64,000 nt of DNA from Roseovarius salinarum (GCF_002834145.1 NZ_PHNT01000001.1:495324-559323), one strand, 5' to 3'; positions 54,701-63,383 are shown, counted from the first letter of the stretch. Program-made: numbers and translations. Notes: a model not told the origin generated them from the letters alone.

Positions 54701-55822
54701 ATGACCGCGTTGCGTCGCACGCCGCTTGCGGACCTGCACGAGGACCTGGGCGCCCGAATGGTGCCCTTCGCCGGCTACGAGATGCCGGTGCAGTTCGCCT
54801 TGGGCGTGATGAAGGAACACCTGCACACGCGCACCGCCGCGGGGCTGTTCGATGTCAGCCACATGGGGCAGGTGATCGTGCGCGGGGACGATTACGCCGC
54901 CGGCGCCCGGGCGATGGAGGCGCTGGTGCCCGTCAACCTCGAAGGGTTGGCCGAGGGACGCCAGCGTTACGGGTTTTTCACCAATGACGCGGGCGGCATC
55001 CGCGACGACCTGATGATGGCCAACCGCGGCGACCACCTGTTCGCGGTGGTCAACGCCGCGTGCAAGGCCGACGACATCGCCCACATGCGCGCGCATCTGG
55101 CGGGGTGCGACGTCGAGGAGATCACCGACCGGGCGCTGCTGGCCCTGCAGGGGCCGGAGGCCGAGCGCGTGCTGGAGGCGCTGGTGCCCGGTGTTGCGGC
55201 GATGCGATTCATGGACGTCGGCGTGTTCGCCTCGGACTTCGGCGAGCTCTGGATTTCCCGCTCGGGTTACACCGGCGAGGACGGCTACGAGATCTCCGTG
55301 CCCGCCGACGAAGCCGCGGCGCTGGCGCGCGCGCTTCTGGCCGCCGATGCGGTCGAGCCGGTCGGCCTCGGCGCGCGCGACAGCCTGCGGCTGGAGGCCG
55401 GGCTCTGCCTGTACGGCCATGACATCGATACCGAAACGACGCCGGTCGAGGCCCGCCTCGCCTGGGCGATACAGAAGGTCCGCCGCCGCGGCGGTGCCCG
55501 CGAGGGCGGGTTCCCTGGGGCCGAGCGGATCCTCGCGGAACTGGAAGGGGGCGCGCCGCGCGCCCGGGTCGGGTTGCGCCCCGAGGGCCGCGCGCCGATG
55601 CGCGAGGGCACGCCGCTCTTTGCCGCGGCCGAAGGGGGTTCGCCCGTCGGGCACGTCACCTCAGGCGCCTTCGGCCCGAGTGTCGAGGCGCCGGTTTCCA
55701 TGGGCTACGTGCCCGCCGAGCACGCCGTCGAGGGAACGCTCTTGCACGGCGAGGTGCGCGGCAAGCGGCGGCCGGTGCGCGTGGCATCGCTGCCGTTCGT
55801 CCCCGCGCGGTTCAAACGCTGA
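54701..55822 (+). CDS. gcvT: Aminomethyltransferase (glycine cleavage T protein)
   Basis: 373 residues, family length. The N-terminus has ALRRTPLADLHEDLGARMVP; RSGYTGEDGYEISVPADEA and LGARDSLRLEAGLCLYGHD are folate-site segments. It moves the methylene group to tetrahydrofolate. First gene of the riboswitch-led operon; GGAGG precedes the ATG. Confidence 0.96.
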   Translation: MTALRRTPLADLHEDLGARMVPFAGYEMPVQFALGVMKEHLHTRTAAGLFDVSHMGQVIVRGDDYAAGARAMEALVPVNLEGLAEGRQRYGFFTNDAGGIRDDLMMANRGDHLFAVVNAACKADDIAHMRAHLAGCDVEEITDRALLALQGPEAERVLEALVPGVAAMRFMDVGVFASDFGELWISRSGYTGEDGYEISVPADEAAALARALLAADAVEPVGLGARDSLRLEAGLCLYGHDIDTETTPVEARLAWAIQKVRRRGGAREGGFPGAERILAELEGGAPRARVGLRPEGRAPMREGTPLFAAAEGGSPVGHVTSGAFGPSVEAPVSMGYVPAEHAVEGTLLHGEVRGKRRPVRVASLPFVPARFKR

Positions 55823-55846
55823 CAGCAGACAACGAGGGAAGGGACA

Positions 55847-56209
55847 ATGAAATACACCGAGGAACACGAATGGCTGCGCCCCGAGGATGACGGCACCGTC
55901 GTGGTGGGGATCACCCAGCACGCATCGGAACAATTGGGCGACGTGGTGTTCGTCGAACTGCCCGAGGCCGGCACCAACGTGGCCAAGGATGACGAGATCG
56001 TGGTGATCGAAAGCGTCAAGGCGGCCAGCGACATCCTGGCCCCGCTGGACGGCGAGATCACCGAGGTCAACGAGGCGCTGGTCGACGATCCAGCCAAGGT
56101 CAACGAGGACCCCCTGGGCGACGCCTGGTTCTTCAAGATGAAACCCGGCGACCCCAGCCAGATGGACGACTACATGGACGAGGCCGCCTACAAGGAATTC
56201 GTGGGCTGA
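55847..56209 (+). CDS. gcvH: Glycine cleavage H protein
   Basis: 120 residues. The lipoyl Lys lies in [20 protein letters not shown] (about residue 57). [20 protein letters not shown] is the usual start. It carries the aminomethyl group between P, T and L proteins. 24 bp after gcvT with a GAGGGAAGG site. Confidence 0.96.
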   Translation: MKYTEEHEWLRPEDDGTVVVGITQHASEQLGDVVFVELPEAGTNVAKDDEIVVIESVKAASDILAPLDGEITEVNEALVDDPAKVNEDPLGDAWFFKMKPGDPSQMDDYMDEAAYKEFVG

Positions 56210-56355
56210 CATCGCCCGTGTTGCCGGGCCGGATCTCCTGGACAAGGGTTTCGGCAAGGAACTTGCGAAGGTTTCTGCGGCGCCCCGCGGCGCCGTCCGG
56301 ACGAGTTGCCGAATGGGCCGCGCGACGGCCCGTCACCAAAGTGCAGGAGCATGCC

Positions 56356-59205
56356 ATGCCTTTCACGCCGACCGAGTATCTGCCTTACGATTTCGCCAAT
56401 CGCCGCCACATCGGCCCCTCGCCCGAGGAGATGGCCGAGATGCTGGAGCTTCTGGGGGCGGACGATCTCGACGGGCTGATCGAGGAAACGGTGCCCAAGG
56501 CGATCCGGCAGGACGCGCCGCTCGATTTCGGCAAGCCCAAGTCAGAGCGAGAGCTGTTGTTCCACATGCGGCGCACGGCGAGCAAGAACAAGGTCCTGAC
56601 ATCGCTGATCGGGCAGGGGTATCACGGCACGGTCACCCCGCCCGCGATCCAGCGCAACATCCTCGAAAACCCGGCGTGGTACACCGCCTACACGCCCTAC
56701 CAGCCCGAGATCAGCCAGGGCCGGCTGGAGGCGTTGCTGAACTTCCAGACCATGGTCAGCGACCTGACGGGGCTGGAGATCGCCAACGCCTCGCTGCTGG
56801 ACGAGGCGACCGCCGCCGCCGAGGCGATGACCATGGCGCAGCGCGTGGCCAGATCGAAGAACACCGCGTTCTTCGTCGACGAGAACTGCCACCCCCAGAA
56901 CATCGCGGTCATGCGGACGCGGGCCGCGCCGCTGGGCATCGAGGTGATCGTGGGCGCCCCCGCGGACATGCCCGTCGACAAGGTGTTCGGCGCGATCTTC
57001 CAGTATCCCGGCACCTACGGGCACCTGAGCGATTTCTCCGATCAGATGGCCGCCCTGCACGAGCACAAGGCCATCGGCATCGTCATCGCCGACCCGCTGG
57101 CGCTGACACTGCTCAAGGAGCCGGGCGCGATGGGCGCCGACATCGCCGTGGGCAACACCCAGCGGTTCGGCGTGCCAATGGGCTACGGCGGGCCGCACGC
57201 GGCCTATATCGCGACCAGGGAAGCCTACAAGCGGGCGCTGCCGGGGCGGCTGGTCGGCGTCAGCGTCGACAGCCACGGCAAGCGCGCCTATCGCCTGGCC
57301 CTGCAGACGCGCGAACAGCACATCCGCCGTGAAAAGGCCACCTCGAATGTCTGCACCGCGCAGGCCTTGCTGGCGGTCATGGCCTCGATGTACGCGGTGT
57401 TCCACGGGCCCAAGGGGCTCAAGGCCATCGCGCAGCGCATCCACCGCAAGACGGTGCGGCTGGCCAAGGGGCTCGAGGCGGCCGGCTTCCATGTCGAGCC
57501 CGGGTCCTTCTTCGACACGATCACGGTGGATGTCGGGCTTCTCCAGCGCGGCGTGCTGCAATCGGCCGTGCGCGAGGGCGTGAACCTGCGCCGCGTGGGC
57601 GAGACGAAGATCGGCATCACGCTGGACGAGCGTACGCGGCCCGCCACGATCGAGCAGGTCTGGCGCGCCTTCGGCATCGTGATGAAGGACGATGACTACA
57701 CGCCCGAATACCGCGTGCCCGAGGCGCTGCACCGCACGTCCGACTACCTCACGCACCCTGTGTTCCACATGAACCGGGCCGAGACCGAGATGATGCGCTA
57801 CATGCGTCGGCTGGCGGACCGCGACCTCGCGCTCGACCGGGCGATGATCCCGCTGGGCAGCTGCACGATGAAGCTCAACTCGGCGGCCGAGATGATGCCG
57901 GTGAGCTGGCGCGAGTTCTCCCTGATGCACCCCTTCGTGCCCGCCGACCAGGCCGAGGGCTACCGCGAGCTGATCGAGGACCTGAACGCCAAGCTGTGCC
58001 AGATCACCGGCTACGCCGCGATCTCGATGCAGCCCAACTCGGGCGCGCAGGGGGAATACGCCGGGCTTCTCACCATCTCTGCCTGGCACCGCGAACGCGG
58101 CGAGGGGCACCGCAACGTCTGCCTGATCCCGATGAGCGCGCACGGCACGAACCCCGCCAGCGCCCACATGGTGGGCTGGGATGTCGTCACGGTGAAATCG
58201 GCCGAGAACGGCGACATCGACCTCGAGGATTTCCGTGCCAAGGCGGAAAAGCACAGCGAGAATCTTGCCGGCTGCATGATCACCTACCCCTCCACGCACG
58301 GGGTGTTCGAGGAGACGGTGAAGGAGGTCTGCCAGATCACCCACGATCATGGCGGGCAGGTCTACATCGACGGGGCCAACCTCAACGCGATGGTGGGGCT
58401 CAGCCGCCCCGGCGACCTTGGCGGCGACGTCAGCCACCTCAACCTGCACAAGACGTTCTGCATCCCCCATGGCGGCGGCGGCCCGGGCATGGGCCCCATC
58501 GGCGTGCGCGAACACCTGGTGCCGCACCTGCCGGGCCACCCGGTGACCGGCGGCGACGAGGGGCCGGTCTCGGCCGCGCCCTTCGGCTCGCCCTCGCTGC
58601 TGCCGATCAGCTGGGCCTACGTGCTGATGATGGGCGGCGAGGGTCTGACGCAGGCCACGCGCGTGGCGATCCTGAACGCCAACTACATCGCCAAGCGGCT
58701 GGAGGGCGCTTATGACGTGCTCTACCGTGGCCGCAACGACCGGGTGGCGCATGAATGCATCATCGACACCCGTCCGTTTTCCGACAGCGCGGGCGTGACG
58801 GTGGACGACATCGCCAAGCGGCTGACCGATTGCGGCTTCCACGCGCCCACGATGAGCTGGCCGGTGGCGGGCACGCTGATGGTCGAGCCCACGGAATCCG
58901 AGACCAAGGCCGAGCTCGACCGGTTCTGCGACGCGATGCTCGCGATCCGCGAGGAGATCCGCGAGATCGAGGAAGGCCGGATGGACCCCGACAACAACCC
59001 GCTCAAGAACGCGCCGCACACCATGGACGACCTCGTGAAGGAGTGGGACCGGCCCTATAGCCGCGAACAGGCCTGCTTCCCGCCCGGCGCCTTCCGGGTG
59101 GACAAGTACTGGCCGCCGGTGGGGCGGGTCGACAACGTCTACGGCGACCGGCACCTCGTGTGCACCTGCCCGCCGCTCGAGGACTACGCCGAAGCGGCGG
59201 AGTGA
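56356..59205 (+). CDS. gcvP: Glycine dehydrogenase (decarboxylating), P protein
   Basis: 949 residues, full single-chain P protein. The PLP Lys is in [20 protein letters not shown] (near residue 699). [20 protein letters not shown] opens the protein. It decarboxylates glycine with PLP. The 146-bp gap to gcvH holds nothing obvious. The ATG at 56356 is chosen over an upstream in-frame extension from 56218. A terminator follows, interrupted by an IS element at its T-tract. Confidence 0.97.
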   Translation: MPFTPTEYLPYDFANRRHIGPSPEEMAEMLELLGADDLDGLIEETVPKAIRQDAPLDFGKPKSERELLFHMRRTASKNKVLTSLIGQGYHGTVTPPAIQRNILENPAWYTAYTPYQPEISQGRLEALLNFQTMVSDLTGLEIANASLLDEATAAAEAMTMAQRVARSKNTAFFVDENCHPQNIAVMRTRAAPLGIEVIVGAPADMPVDKVFGAIFQYPGTYGHLSDFSDQMAALHEHKAIGIVIADPLALTLLKEPGAMGADIAVGNTQRFGVPMGYGGPHAAYIATREAYKRALPGRLVGVSVDSHGKRAYRLALQTREQHIRREKATSNVCTAQALLAVMASMYAVFHGPKGLKAIAQRIHRKTVRLAKGLEAAGFHVEPGSFFDTITVDVGLLQRGVLQSAVREGVNLRRVGETKIGITLDERTRPATIEQVWRAFGIVMKDDDYTPEYRVPEALHRTSDYLTHPVFHMNRAETEMMRYMRRLADRDLALDRAMIPLGSCTMKLNSAAEMMPVSWREFSLMHPFVPADQAEGYRELIEDLNAKLCQITGYAAISMQPNSGAQGEYAGLLTISAWHRERGEGHRNVCLIPMSAHGTNPASAHMVGWDVVTVKSAENGDIDLEDFRAKAEKHSENLAGCMITYPSTHGVFEETVKEVCQITHDHGGQVYIDGANLNAMVGLSRPGDLGGDVSHLNLHKTFCIPHGGGGPGMGPIGVREHLVPHLPGHPVTGGDEGPVSAAPFGSPSLLPISWAYVLMMGGEGLTQATRVAILNANYIAKRLEGAYDVLYRGRNDRVAHECIIDTRPFSDSAGVTVDDIAKRLTDCGFHAPTMSWPVAGTLMVEPTESETKAELDRFCDAMLAIREEIREIEEGRMDPDNNPLKNAPHTMDDLVKEWDRPYSREQACFPPGAFRVDKYWPPVGRVDNVYGDRHLVCTCPPLEDYAEAAE

Positions 59206-59248
59206 TGCCGCGCAAGGCCGCGACGCGGGGCGACGGGACAGAAATGGA

Positions 59249-59280
59249 CCGGGGCGTTGATGCGCCCCGGTTCCTTTTTT
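59249..59280 (+). terminator. gcvP terminator with the IS element in its T-tract
   Basis: An 8-bp stem (59249-59256 with 59263-59270) is followed by TTCC and six T. The IS1595-type element begins at the next base. Six T also follow its right end, so the tract was the target. Confidence 0.85.
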
Positions 59281-59305
59281 GGGCGATTGTATATTTGACA
59301 AACCC
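59281..59305 (+). repeat. Left terminal inverted repeat of the IS1595-type element
   Basis: 25 bp identical to the reverse complement of 62455-62479. It holds the transposase promoter -35 box TTGACA. Confidence 0.95.
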
Positions 59306-59323
59306 AACTGAGATTCCTATATT
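59295..59323 (+). promoter_or_regulatory. Transposase promoter
   Basis: TTGACA (59295-59300), 17 bp, then TATATT (59318-59323), near-consensus sigma-70 boxes. The -35 lies inside the terminal repeat. The transposase ATG is 28 bp downstream of the -10. Confidence 0.8.
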
Positions 59324-59350
59324 GGAGTTAAGCAGTTAGGGAAAGCCGCG

Positions 59351-60310
59351 ATGTCCGTTCTGAGCAAACCGTATATGCACGACGAAGCCGCAGCCTTTGC
59401 GCATGTCGAGAGCATCATCTGGCCCGAGGGTCCGGTTTGCCCCCATTGCGGCGTGGTGGACCGTGCCTATCGTCTTGAGGGTGTCCGCTCCAAGCCGAGC
59501 AAGAAGAACCCCGAGGGCGTCGAGCGTCACGGCCTGTGGAAGTGCCGCGAGTGCCGCAAGCAGTTCACGGTGCGCAAGGGCACCATCTTCGAGGAAAGCC
59601 ACATCCCCATGCACAAGTGGCTGCAAGCCATTCACCTGATGGTGTCCAGCAAGAAGGGTATCAGTGCGCACCAACTGCACCGCGTGCTGGAAATCACCCA
59701 CAAGAGCGCGTGGTTCATGGCGCATCGCATCCGCGAGTGTATGCGCGATGGTGCGCTGGCCCCGTTTGGCGGCAATGGCGGCTCGGTCGAGGTTGACGAG
59801 ACGTTCATCGGCAAGGAGCCGGGCGTCACCAAGGCAAAGAACGCCCGTGGCGGCGCTCACAAGATGAAGGTGCTTACCCTCGTTGACCGCGATGCCAAGC
59901 GCGCCAAGAGTGTTGTCGTTGACGACCTCAAGAAATCCACCCTCGTTCCGATCCTGCGCGAGAACATCGCCAAGGAGGCTTTCGTTCTGACCGACGACGC
60001 GCGCCAGTATCAGGGCCTTGCCGCCAGCCCGGATTTCGCCGGTCACGATTGGGTCAACCACAGTGCCGGTGAGTATGTGCGCCGCGAGGATCGCGAGGTT
60101 CACACCAACACCGTCGAAGGCTTCTACAGCATCTTCAAGCGCGGCATGAAGGGCGTTTACCAGCACTGTGCCAAGAAGCACCTGCACCGCTACGCAGCGG
60201 AGTTCGATTTCCGTTACAATAACCGCTCCGCCAATGGCATTGAGGACGCGGAGCGGGGCGAGATCGCGTTGCGCGGTGTAGTTGGCAAGCGACTGACATA
60301 CGCAAGCTAG
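59351..60310 (+). CDS. IS1595-family transposase
   Basis: 319 residues. N-terminal zinc ribbon (CPHCG; KCRECRKQFTVRKGTIFEES), then the ISXO2-like DDE-type domain: SVEVDETFIGKEPG, FVLTDDARQYQGLA and the NTVEGFYSIFKRGMKG segment. The ribosome site is AGGGAAAG. Complete and probably active. Ends in TAG. Confidence 0.95.
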   Translation: MSVLSKPYMHDEAAAFAHVESIIWPEGPVCPHCGVVDRAYRLEGVRSKPSKKNPEGVERHGLWKCRECRKQFTVRKGTIFEESHIPMHKWLQAIHLMVSSKKGISAHQLHRVLEITHKSAWFMAHRIRECMRDGALAPFGGNGGSVEVDETFIGKEPGVTKAKNARGGAHKMKVLTLVDRDAKRAKSVVVDDLKKSTLVPILRENIAKEAFVLTDDARQYQGLAASPDFAGHDWVNHSAGEYVRREDREVHTNTVEGFYSIFKRGMKGVYQHCAKKHLHRYAAEFDFRYNNRSANGIEDAERGEIALRGVVGKRLTYAS

Positions 60311-60453
60311 ACCTCTGATTCACGCCACGTCGAGTGCGTCAGCAAACGCTTCACCGCAGATGAAAAGCGATTATATGATAGGGCGTGGTGGCACAAATCC
60401 TTGGAGGGGTCCGGTTCGCCGGTTGCGCCTACCACGCAAAGAGGGAGCGGCAT
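60307..60453 (-). CDS. Possible 48-residue peptide (doubtful)
   Basis: Starts MPLPLCVVGATGEP with GGAGGGAG upstream, ends in TAG over the transposase stop. It overlaps the truncated tRNA-like sequence at 60383-60437, so the frame may be accidental. Confidence 0.2.
   Translation of the reverse strand: MPLPLCVVGATGEPDPSKDLCHHALSYNRFSSAVKRLLTHSTWRESEV
60383..60437 (-). other. Truncated tRNA-like copy
   Basis: Read leftward, three blocks match the tRNA at 61121 in order: GGTAGGCGCAACCG (13 of 14), ACCCCTCCAAGG (12 of 12) and GCCACCA (7 of 7). The anticodon arm is shortened to CCGGCGAACCGG and the T arm is lost. The ends still pair (GCGTGGT with ACCACGC), so a structured RNA is possible. Confidence 0.7.
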
Positions 60454-60485
60454 TGCCACTCCCTCCAAGTTAAAAGGGTATGGAT

Positions 60486-60602
60486 TCAGAGTTCTATCCG
60501 GAACGCCTTTTTGCCATACCACTTGGCCCAAATTCTGCGACCATCTTTGGTCGTGATGTAGGGCCGGGAGACGACTTTCTTGTCGTCAGTCAAGTTGTCC
60601 AT
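60486..60602 (-). CDS. Small passenger protein, 38 residues
   Basis: MDNLTDDKKVVSRPYITTKD, then GRRIWAKWYGKKAFRIEL. An AAGGAG site lies 8 bases before the ATG. Composition (basic, aromatic) looks like a real small protein, of the kind found in phages and mobile elements. Ends in TGA. Function unknown. Confidence 0.65.
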   Translation of the reverse strand: MDNLTDDKKVVSRPYITTKDGRRIWAKWYGKKAFRIEL

Positions 60603-60628
60603 GGGGAAATCTCCTTTATGGACGTGTG

Positions 60629-60675
60629 CCGCCCCCCTAGTCGGCTTCCTACGGCTGATAGACTGGGGGGGGCGG
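60629..60675. promoter_or_regulatory. C/G-rich hairpin in the passenger operon
   Basis: CCGCCCCCCTAGTC (60629-60642) pairs with 60661-60675 over 14 bp with one bulge and one G-T pair, around an 18-base loop. It lies between the winged-helix gene and the 38-residue gene. No T-tract. Confidence 0.6.
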
Positions 60676-60693
60676 ACCCTCTCAGCAGCTACC

Positions 60694-61104
60694 TCATGGT
60701 GCTACCCGGGGTTGGAGAGGGTGAACAGTGCCACCCTGTTTTTCGGAATGTTCGTTTAGGCGGTAAGCGTGCCCGTCATGAGAAACAACGCCGTCGCCCT
60801 TCAAGCGCGACAGGAGGCTAGACACGGAGCCACGCTCTAGCGAAACCCCTCTCTGTGCCGCCATTTCTACGGCTTTGATAGCGTTCAGACCGCTGGGGCC
60901 GGCTTCTTCAAGAAGCTCTAAGACTGTAGTTTTGACGCTTCCCTTTTTGGCCCTGGCCGCAGCAGGTGCAGGGACCTCGTCAAGAAGCTCCAAGAGCATC
61001 TCCTCTTTCGCTTTGAGTTTGTCGATCTCAAGCTGGTGCTTGGCGATCTCCTGCTTGATTTCTTCAAGCCGAGACCGCAGGTCTGTAATAGATGGGCGCG
61101 GCAT
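60694..61104 (-). CDS. Coiled-coil plus winged-helix passenger protein
   Basis: 136 residues. An N-terminal coiled coil (about 10-45, LRSRLEEIKQEIAKHQLEID) leads into a winged helix (about 58-115, TTVLELLEEAGPSGLNAIKA ... SVSSLLSRLKGDGVVSHDG). It is likely a DNA-binding regulator of the element. An AGGAGG site precedes the ATG at 61104, only 16 bases from the tRNA 3' end, so the two may be one transcript. Ends in TGA. Confidence 0.78.
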   Translation of the reverse strand: MPRPSITDLRSRLEEIKQEIAKHQLEIDKLKAKEEMLLELLDEVPAPAAARAKKGSVKTTVLELLEEAGPSGLNAIKAVEMAAQRGVSLERGSVSSLLSRLKGDGVVSHDGHAYRLNEHSEKQGGTVHPLQPRVAP

Positions 61105-61120
61105 GGCGTCCTCCTGTGTG

Positions 61121-61207
61121 TGGTGGCCCCGGCGGGATTTGAACCCGCATACCTTGGAGGGGTGACCGTTTTAAAGACGGTTGCGTCTACCGTTCCGCCA
61201 CGGGGCC
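61121..61207 (-). tRNA. Class II tRNA with UUA anticodon (putative ochre suppressor, Leu-like)
   Basis: Full cloverleaf. Acceptor GGCCCCG/CGGGGCC with discriminator A and encoded CCA. D arm is GCG-GAACGGTAGA-CGC. The anticodon stem ACCGT/ACGGT closes the 7-base loop CTTTAAA, so positions 34-36 (61172-61174) are UUA. The long variable arm (CACCCCTCCAAGGTATG) and A73 are Leu-like. E. coli tRNA-Leu(UAA) has TTTAAAA, one base shifted. UUA pairs with the stop codon UAA. Confidence 0.88.
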
Positions 61208-61319
61208 TATGTTGTGGGTGGCAAAGCCACCGATACGATTTATAGTGGGCTGTGCGGCTCTGAGCGTCAAGAGCGCAGCGCGTTATTCAATAAACGCGGG
61301 AAAGTTGGAGCGTAATCAA

Positions 61320-61541
61320 ATGGTTGCAAACTACAGAAAGCAAAACGGCCATGAAAACGAGTTGACGGATGGGGAAGAATCCAAAACCGGGGTCGAATCA
61401 GACGACCCTCAATCCCAACTCGACAAGTTCAAGGAAGCCGCCCGCCAGCTAGAGACGGACGACGACGAAGAGCGGTTTGAGGAAAAGCTGAAGAAGCTCG
61501 TGAAGAAGAAAGTTAAGCCTGCCCCCAAAGGGCGTGAATAG
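61320..61541 (+). CDS. Charged passenger protein, 73 residues
   Basis: Highly charged and helical: NYRKQNGHENELTDGEESKT at the start, then FEEKLKKLVKKKVKPAPKGR at the end. GGAGCG lies upstream. It diverges from the tRNA gene. Its 3' end overlaps the 229-residue gene on the other strand by 29 bases. Ends in TAG. Function unknown. Confidence 0.6.
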   Translation: MVANYRKQNGHENELTDGEESKTGVESDDPQSQLDKFKEAARQLETDDDEERFEEKLKKLVKKKVKPAPKGRE

Positions 61542-62202
61542 TCCGGCAGGCGGCCTCCATGTCGCTCATGCGCCTTGTGCTGGCACTTGGAGCGGGGAAC
61601 ACCTGACCGTGCCTTACGTCAATCGCAAGGCATAGCCGGTTGGTAGGTTCGCGATTTGTGGGGTTGTTTTGGTCAAGATGCATTCGCATCAAGGTGGCCA
61701 CGTAACGTCCCATGTCCCCTCTGCGAGCGCCATCATCTTGAGACATTCGCAAGAGGGCGCCGCCTATTTGGTCCACGCCTTGCCGCCTGCCGTGCACCCA
61801 TAAGTCTGCTCGAACCGAAATTTCCACGCCAGCGATCACAAGCTTTGGCTGCGAGTGCGGGGCTTCTACGAACTGGTAGCTTGCAAGTTGGTTTGACATG
61901 CCCCTTATTGCGCGGATGACTTCGATCGACTGACGCGCATCATCCTGCCTCAGGTCGCTTTCTGCGGGGTCTTCTGCCCTCTGTTCAAACATTGTTTCCG
62001 CGTCATTTAGGGGATTCACGCGCCGCTGCATGTCGGCTAGAAATGACCGCACTGGGGGACGCACGTCCTTATAGCGTGTGATGACATAAGTCTGCGGTTC
62101 TGCTGCTCGTCTGATGATGCCCATTCGGGCCGTGTCAGACGAAACCATATACAGAGCAAGTTCGTTCGCAGAAACGCGTGGGCTTGAAGGGGAGCGAGCC
62201 AT
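61513..62202 (-). CDS. Passenger protein of 229 residues, unknown family
   Basis: Begins MARSPSSPRVSANELALYMV. A conserved-looking core is LVIAGVEISVRADLWVHG, DDGARRGDMGRYVATLMRMH and NRLCLAIDVRHGQVFPAPS. I do not recognise it surely; a nuclease-like fold is possible but not shown. It is the only gene of the element ending in TAA; reading through would add 28 residues to a TGA at 61429. Start 62202 overlaps the opposite gene's ATG. Confidence 0.7.
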   Translation of the reverse strand: MARSPSSPRVSANELALYMVSSDTARMGIIRRAAEPQTYVITRYKDVRPPVRSFLADMQRRVNPLNDAETMFEQRAEDPAESDLRQDDARQSIEVIRAIRGMSNQLASYQFVEAPHSQPKLVIAGVEISVRADLWVHGRRQGVDQIGGALLRMSQDDGARRGDMGRYVATLMRMHLDQNNPTNREPTNRLCLAIDVRHGQVFPAPSASTRRMSDMEAACRTIHALWGQA

Positions 62203-62440
62203 GATAGAGGGTTTCCTCGGAACTGCAAAAATTGACAACTATAGGTCAATCCATATCGCAGAACTGTCGCGTCAGTCCATCATAGACAGCCAGGCGGAAC
62301 ACCTTGGTTTTGGGGGCTACTTCCTGTTTGAGACCAAAGACGGCAACAAGGGCCGAGGTATCAAGGTTCTAGCCCGCGTGGCATCGCTAGACGCCGCTTT
62401 TGACATGCTCGACCTTTGGCGCTTTCGGCCTTCCGCCTGA
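62201..62440 (+). CDS. Small passenger protein, 79 residues
   Basis: MIEGFLGTAKIDNYRSIHIA at the start, GYFLFETKDGNKGRGIKVLA in the middle. An AAGGGGAG site precedes the ATG. Its ATG overlaps the start codon of the 229-residue gene on the other strand (CATG), so both ribosome sites lie in the other gene. Ends in TGA 14 bp before the right terminal repeat. Function unknown. Confidence 0.6.
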   Translation: MIEGFLGTAKIDNYRSIHIAELSRQSIIDSQAEHLGFGGYFLFETKDGNKGRGIKVLARVASLDAAFDMLDLWRFRPSA

Positions 62441-62454
62441 GCAAATCAGAGCGC

Positions 62455-62479
62455 GGGTTTGTCAAATATACAATCGCCC
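62455..62479 (-). repeat. Right terminal inverted repeat of the IS1595-type element
   Basis: 25 bp, perfect reverse complement of the left repeat; followed by six T and then host DNA. Confidence 0.95.
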
Positions 62480-62519
62480 TTTTTTGCAAGAAGGTCTGGG
62501 TTCGCCGCCGGGCAGTCGG

Positions 62520-63383
62520 TCATTCCAGAAGAAAGGCGAAGCGGTCGCGCAGGCGCTGCCAGCTGTCCTCGTCCGGGGCCGTCAGCAGGTAGCCCTCGGT
62601 CACGCCGGCGTCGTAGTCGCGCCCGTCCATCAGCCGTGCCACGCCACCCGCCTGCCGGCAGGCCAGCACGCCGGCGGCGTGGTCCCAGGGGTTCAGAACG
62701 CCCGACAGGCAGAAATCCATGCCCCCCTGCGCCAGCGTGCGATATTCGTGGCACGAACAGCGCAGCATGCTTGTGCGGGCGAACTCGGGCAGGGCGGCGG
62801 CCATGGCGGCGCGCTTGTCCTCGGGCAGCAGGTAAAGATGGATGAAACCCGACAGGTCGCGCAGCGCGCCGCCACCGCCCATGCGCAGCGGCCGTTCCGC
62901 CCCGCCGGTCCGTGCCAGGTGTGTCCGCTCGCCCTCGCGCGCGACGATCCAGTCGTCGATCACCGGGTCGTAAAGCAACCCGAACACCGGCCGGCCGAAC
63001 CGAGTGATCGCCACGATCACCCCGAACAGCGGCAGCCCGTGGGCGAAGTTCCACGTGCCGTCCAGCGGGTCGATGACGACGGCGAGCTCGGCGGCGGCGA
63101 TCTCGTCGCGCAGGGCCGCGCGGCCGGCCACGGCTTCCTCGCCCACGACCAATGCGTGCGGCAGCATCCGTTGCACGCCGCGCGCCAGCATGGCCTCGGC
63201 GGCGTGGTCGGCTTCCGTCACCAGGTCCTGGGCCGAGGACTTGGCCGAGATGTCGGCGTGGCCGAGGTTGCGGAACCGCGGCATGATCTCGGCCCGCGCG
63301 GCGCGGCGCACGAGATTGATCAGCGCGGTTTCCTGCGCCCGGCTCAGCGGTGCGGTCAGGGGGATGGGCAGGCTGTCGGGCAT
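62520..63383 (-). CDS. Inositol-monophosphatase-family protein
   Basis: 287 residues. Metal sites DLVTEADHAAEAML, VVGEEAV and VIDPLDGTWNFAHGLPLFGV, and the C-terminal NPWDHAAGVLACRQAGGVAR. A Mg-dependent sugar or nucleotide phosphatase; inositol, fructose bisphosphate or PAP are possible substrates. The ATG at 63383 is chosen over 63425 because of the GGGA ribosome site and family start. Confidence 0.9.
   Translation of the reverse strand: MPDSLPIPLTAPLSRAQETALINLVRRAARAEIMPRFRNLGHADISAKSSAQDLVTEADHAAEAMLARGVQRMLPHALVVGEEAVAGRAALRDEIAAAELAVVIDPLDGTWNFAHGLPLFGVIVAITRFGRPVFGLLYDPVIDDWIVAREGERTHLARTGGAERPLRMGGGGALRDLSGFIHLYLLPEDKRAAMAAALPEFARTSMLRCSCHEYRTLAQGGMDFCLSGVLNPWDHAAGVLACRQAGGVARLMDGRDYDAGVTEGYLLTAPDEDSWQRLRDRFAFLLE

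Larger units (their letters stand above)
59281..62479. mobile_element. IS1595-type transposon, 3,199 bp, with passenger genes and a suppressor-type tRNA
   Basis: Perfect 25-bp terminal inverted repeats (59281-59305 and 62455-62479) begin GGGCGATTGTATATTTGACA. A six-base T direct repeat flanks the element; the usual IS1595 duplication is 8 bp. Inside are the transposase, then passenger DNA of clearly lower GC: small genes, a coiled-coil winged-helix protein, a UUA-anticodon tRNA, a truncated tRNA-like copy and a 229-residue protein. Passenger genes are known for some IS1595 elements, but I know of no such tRNA in one. Confidence 0.92.

Noticed and set aside
54456..54704. Open reading frame over the glycine riboswitch
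   Set aside because: The sequence matches both aptamers of the riboswitch; the frame has no protein-like character.
60480..60821. Rightward 113-codon frame in the transposon
   Set aside because: No ribosome site, and it is antisense to the better supported 38-residue and winged-helix genes and crosses the C/G hairpin.
61121..61207. Ordinary tRNA-Leu with UAA anticodon
   Set aside because: The 5-bp anticodon stem fixes the loop as CTTTAAA, giving UUA at 34-36; a UAA reading would need a shifted, broken stem.
59273..62487. An 8-bp target duplication of the IS element
   Set aside because: Only six T are repeated on both sides; the next bases differ (CC on the left, GC on the right).
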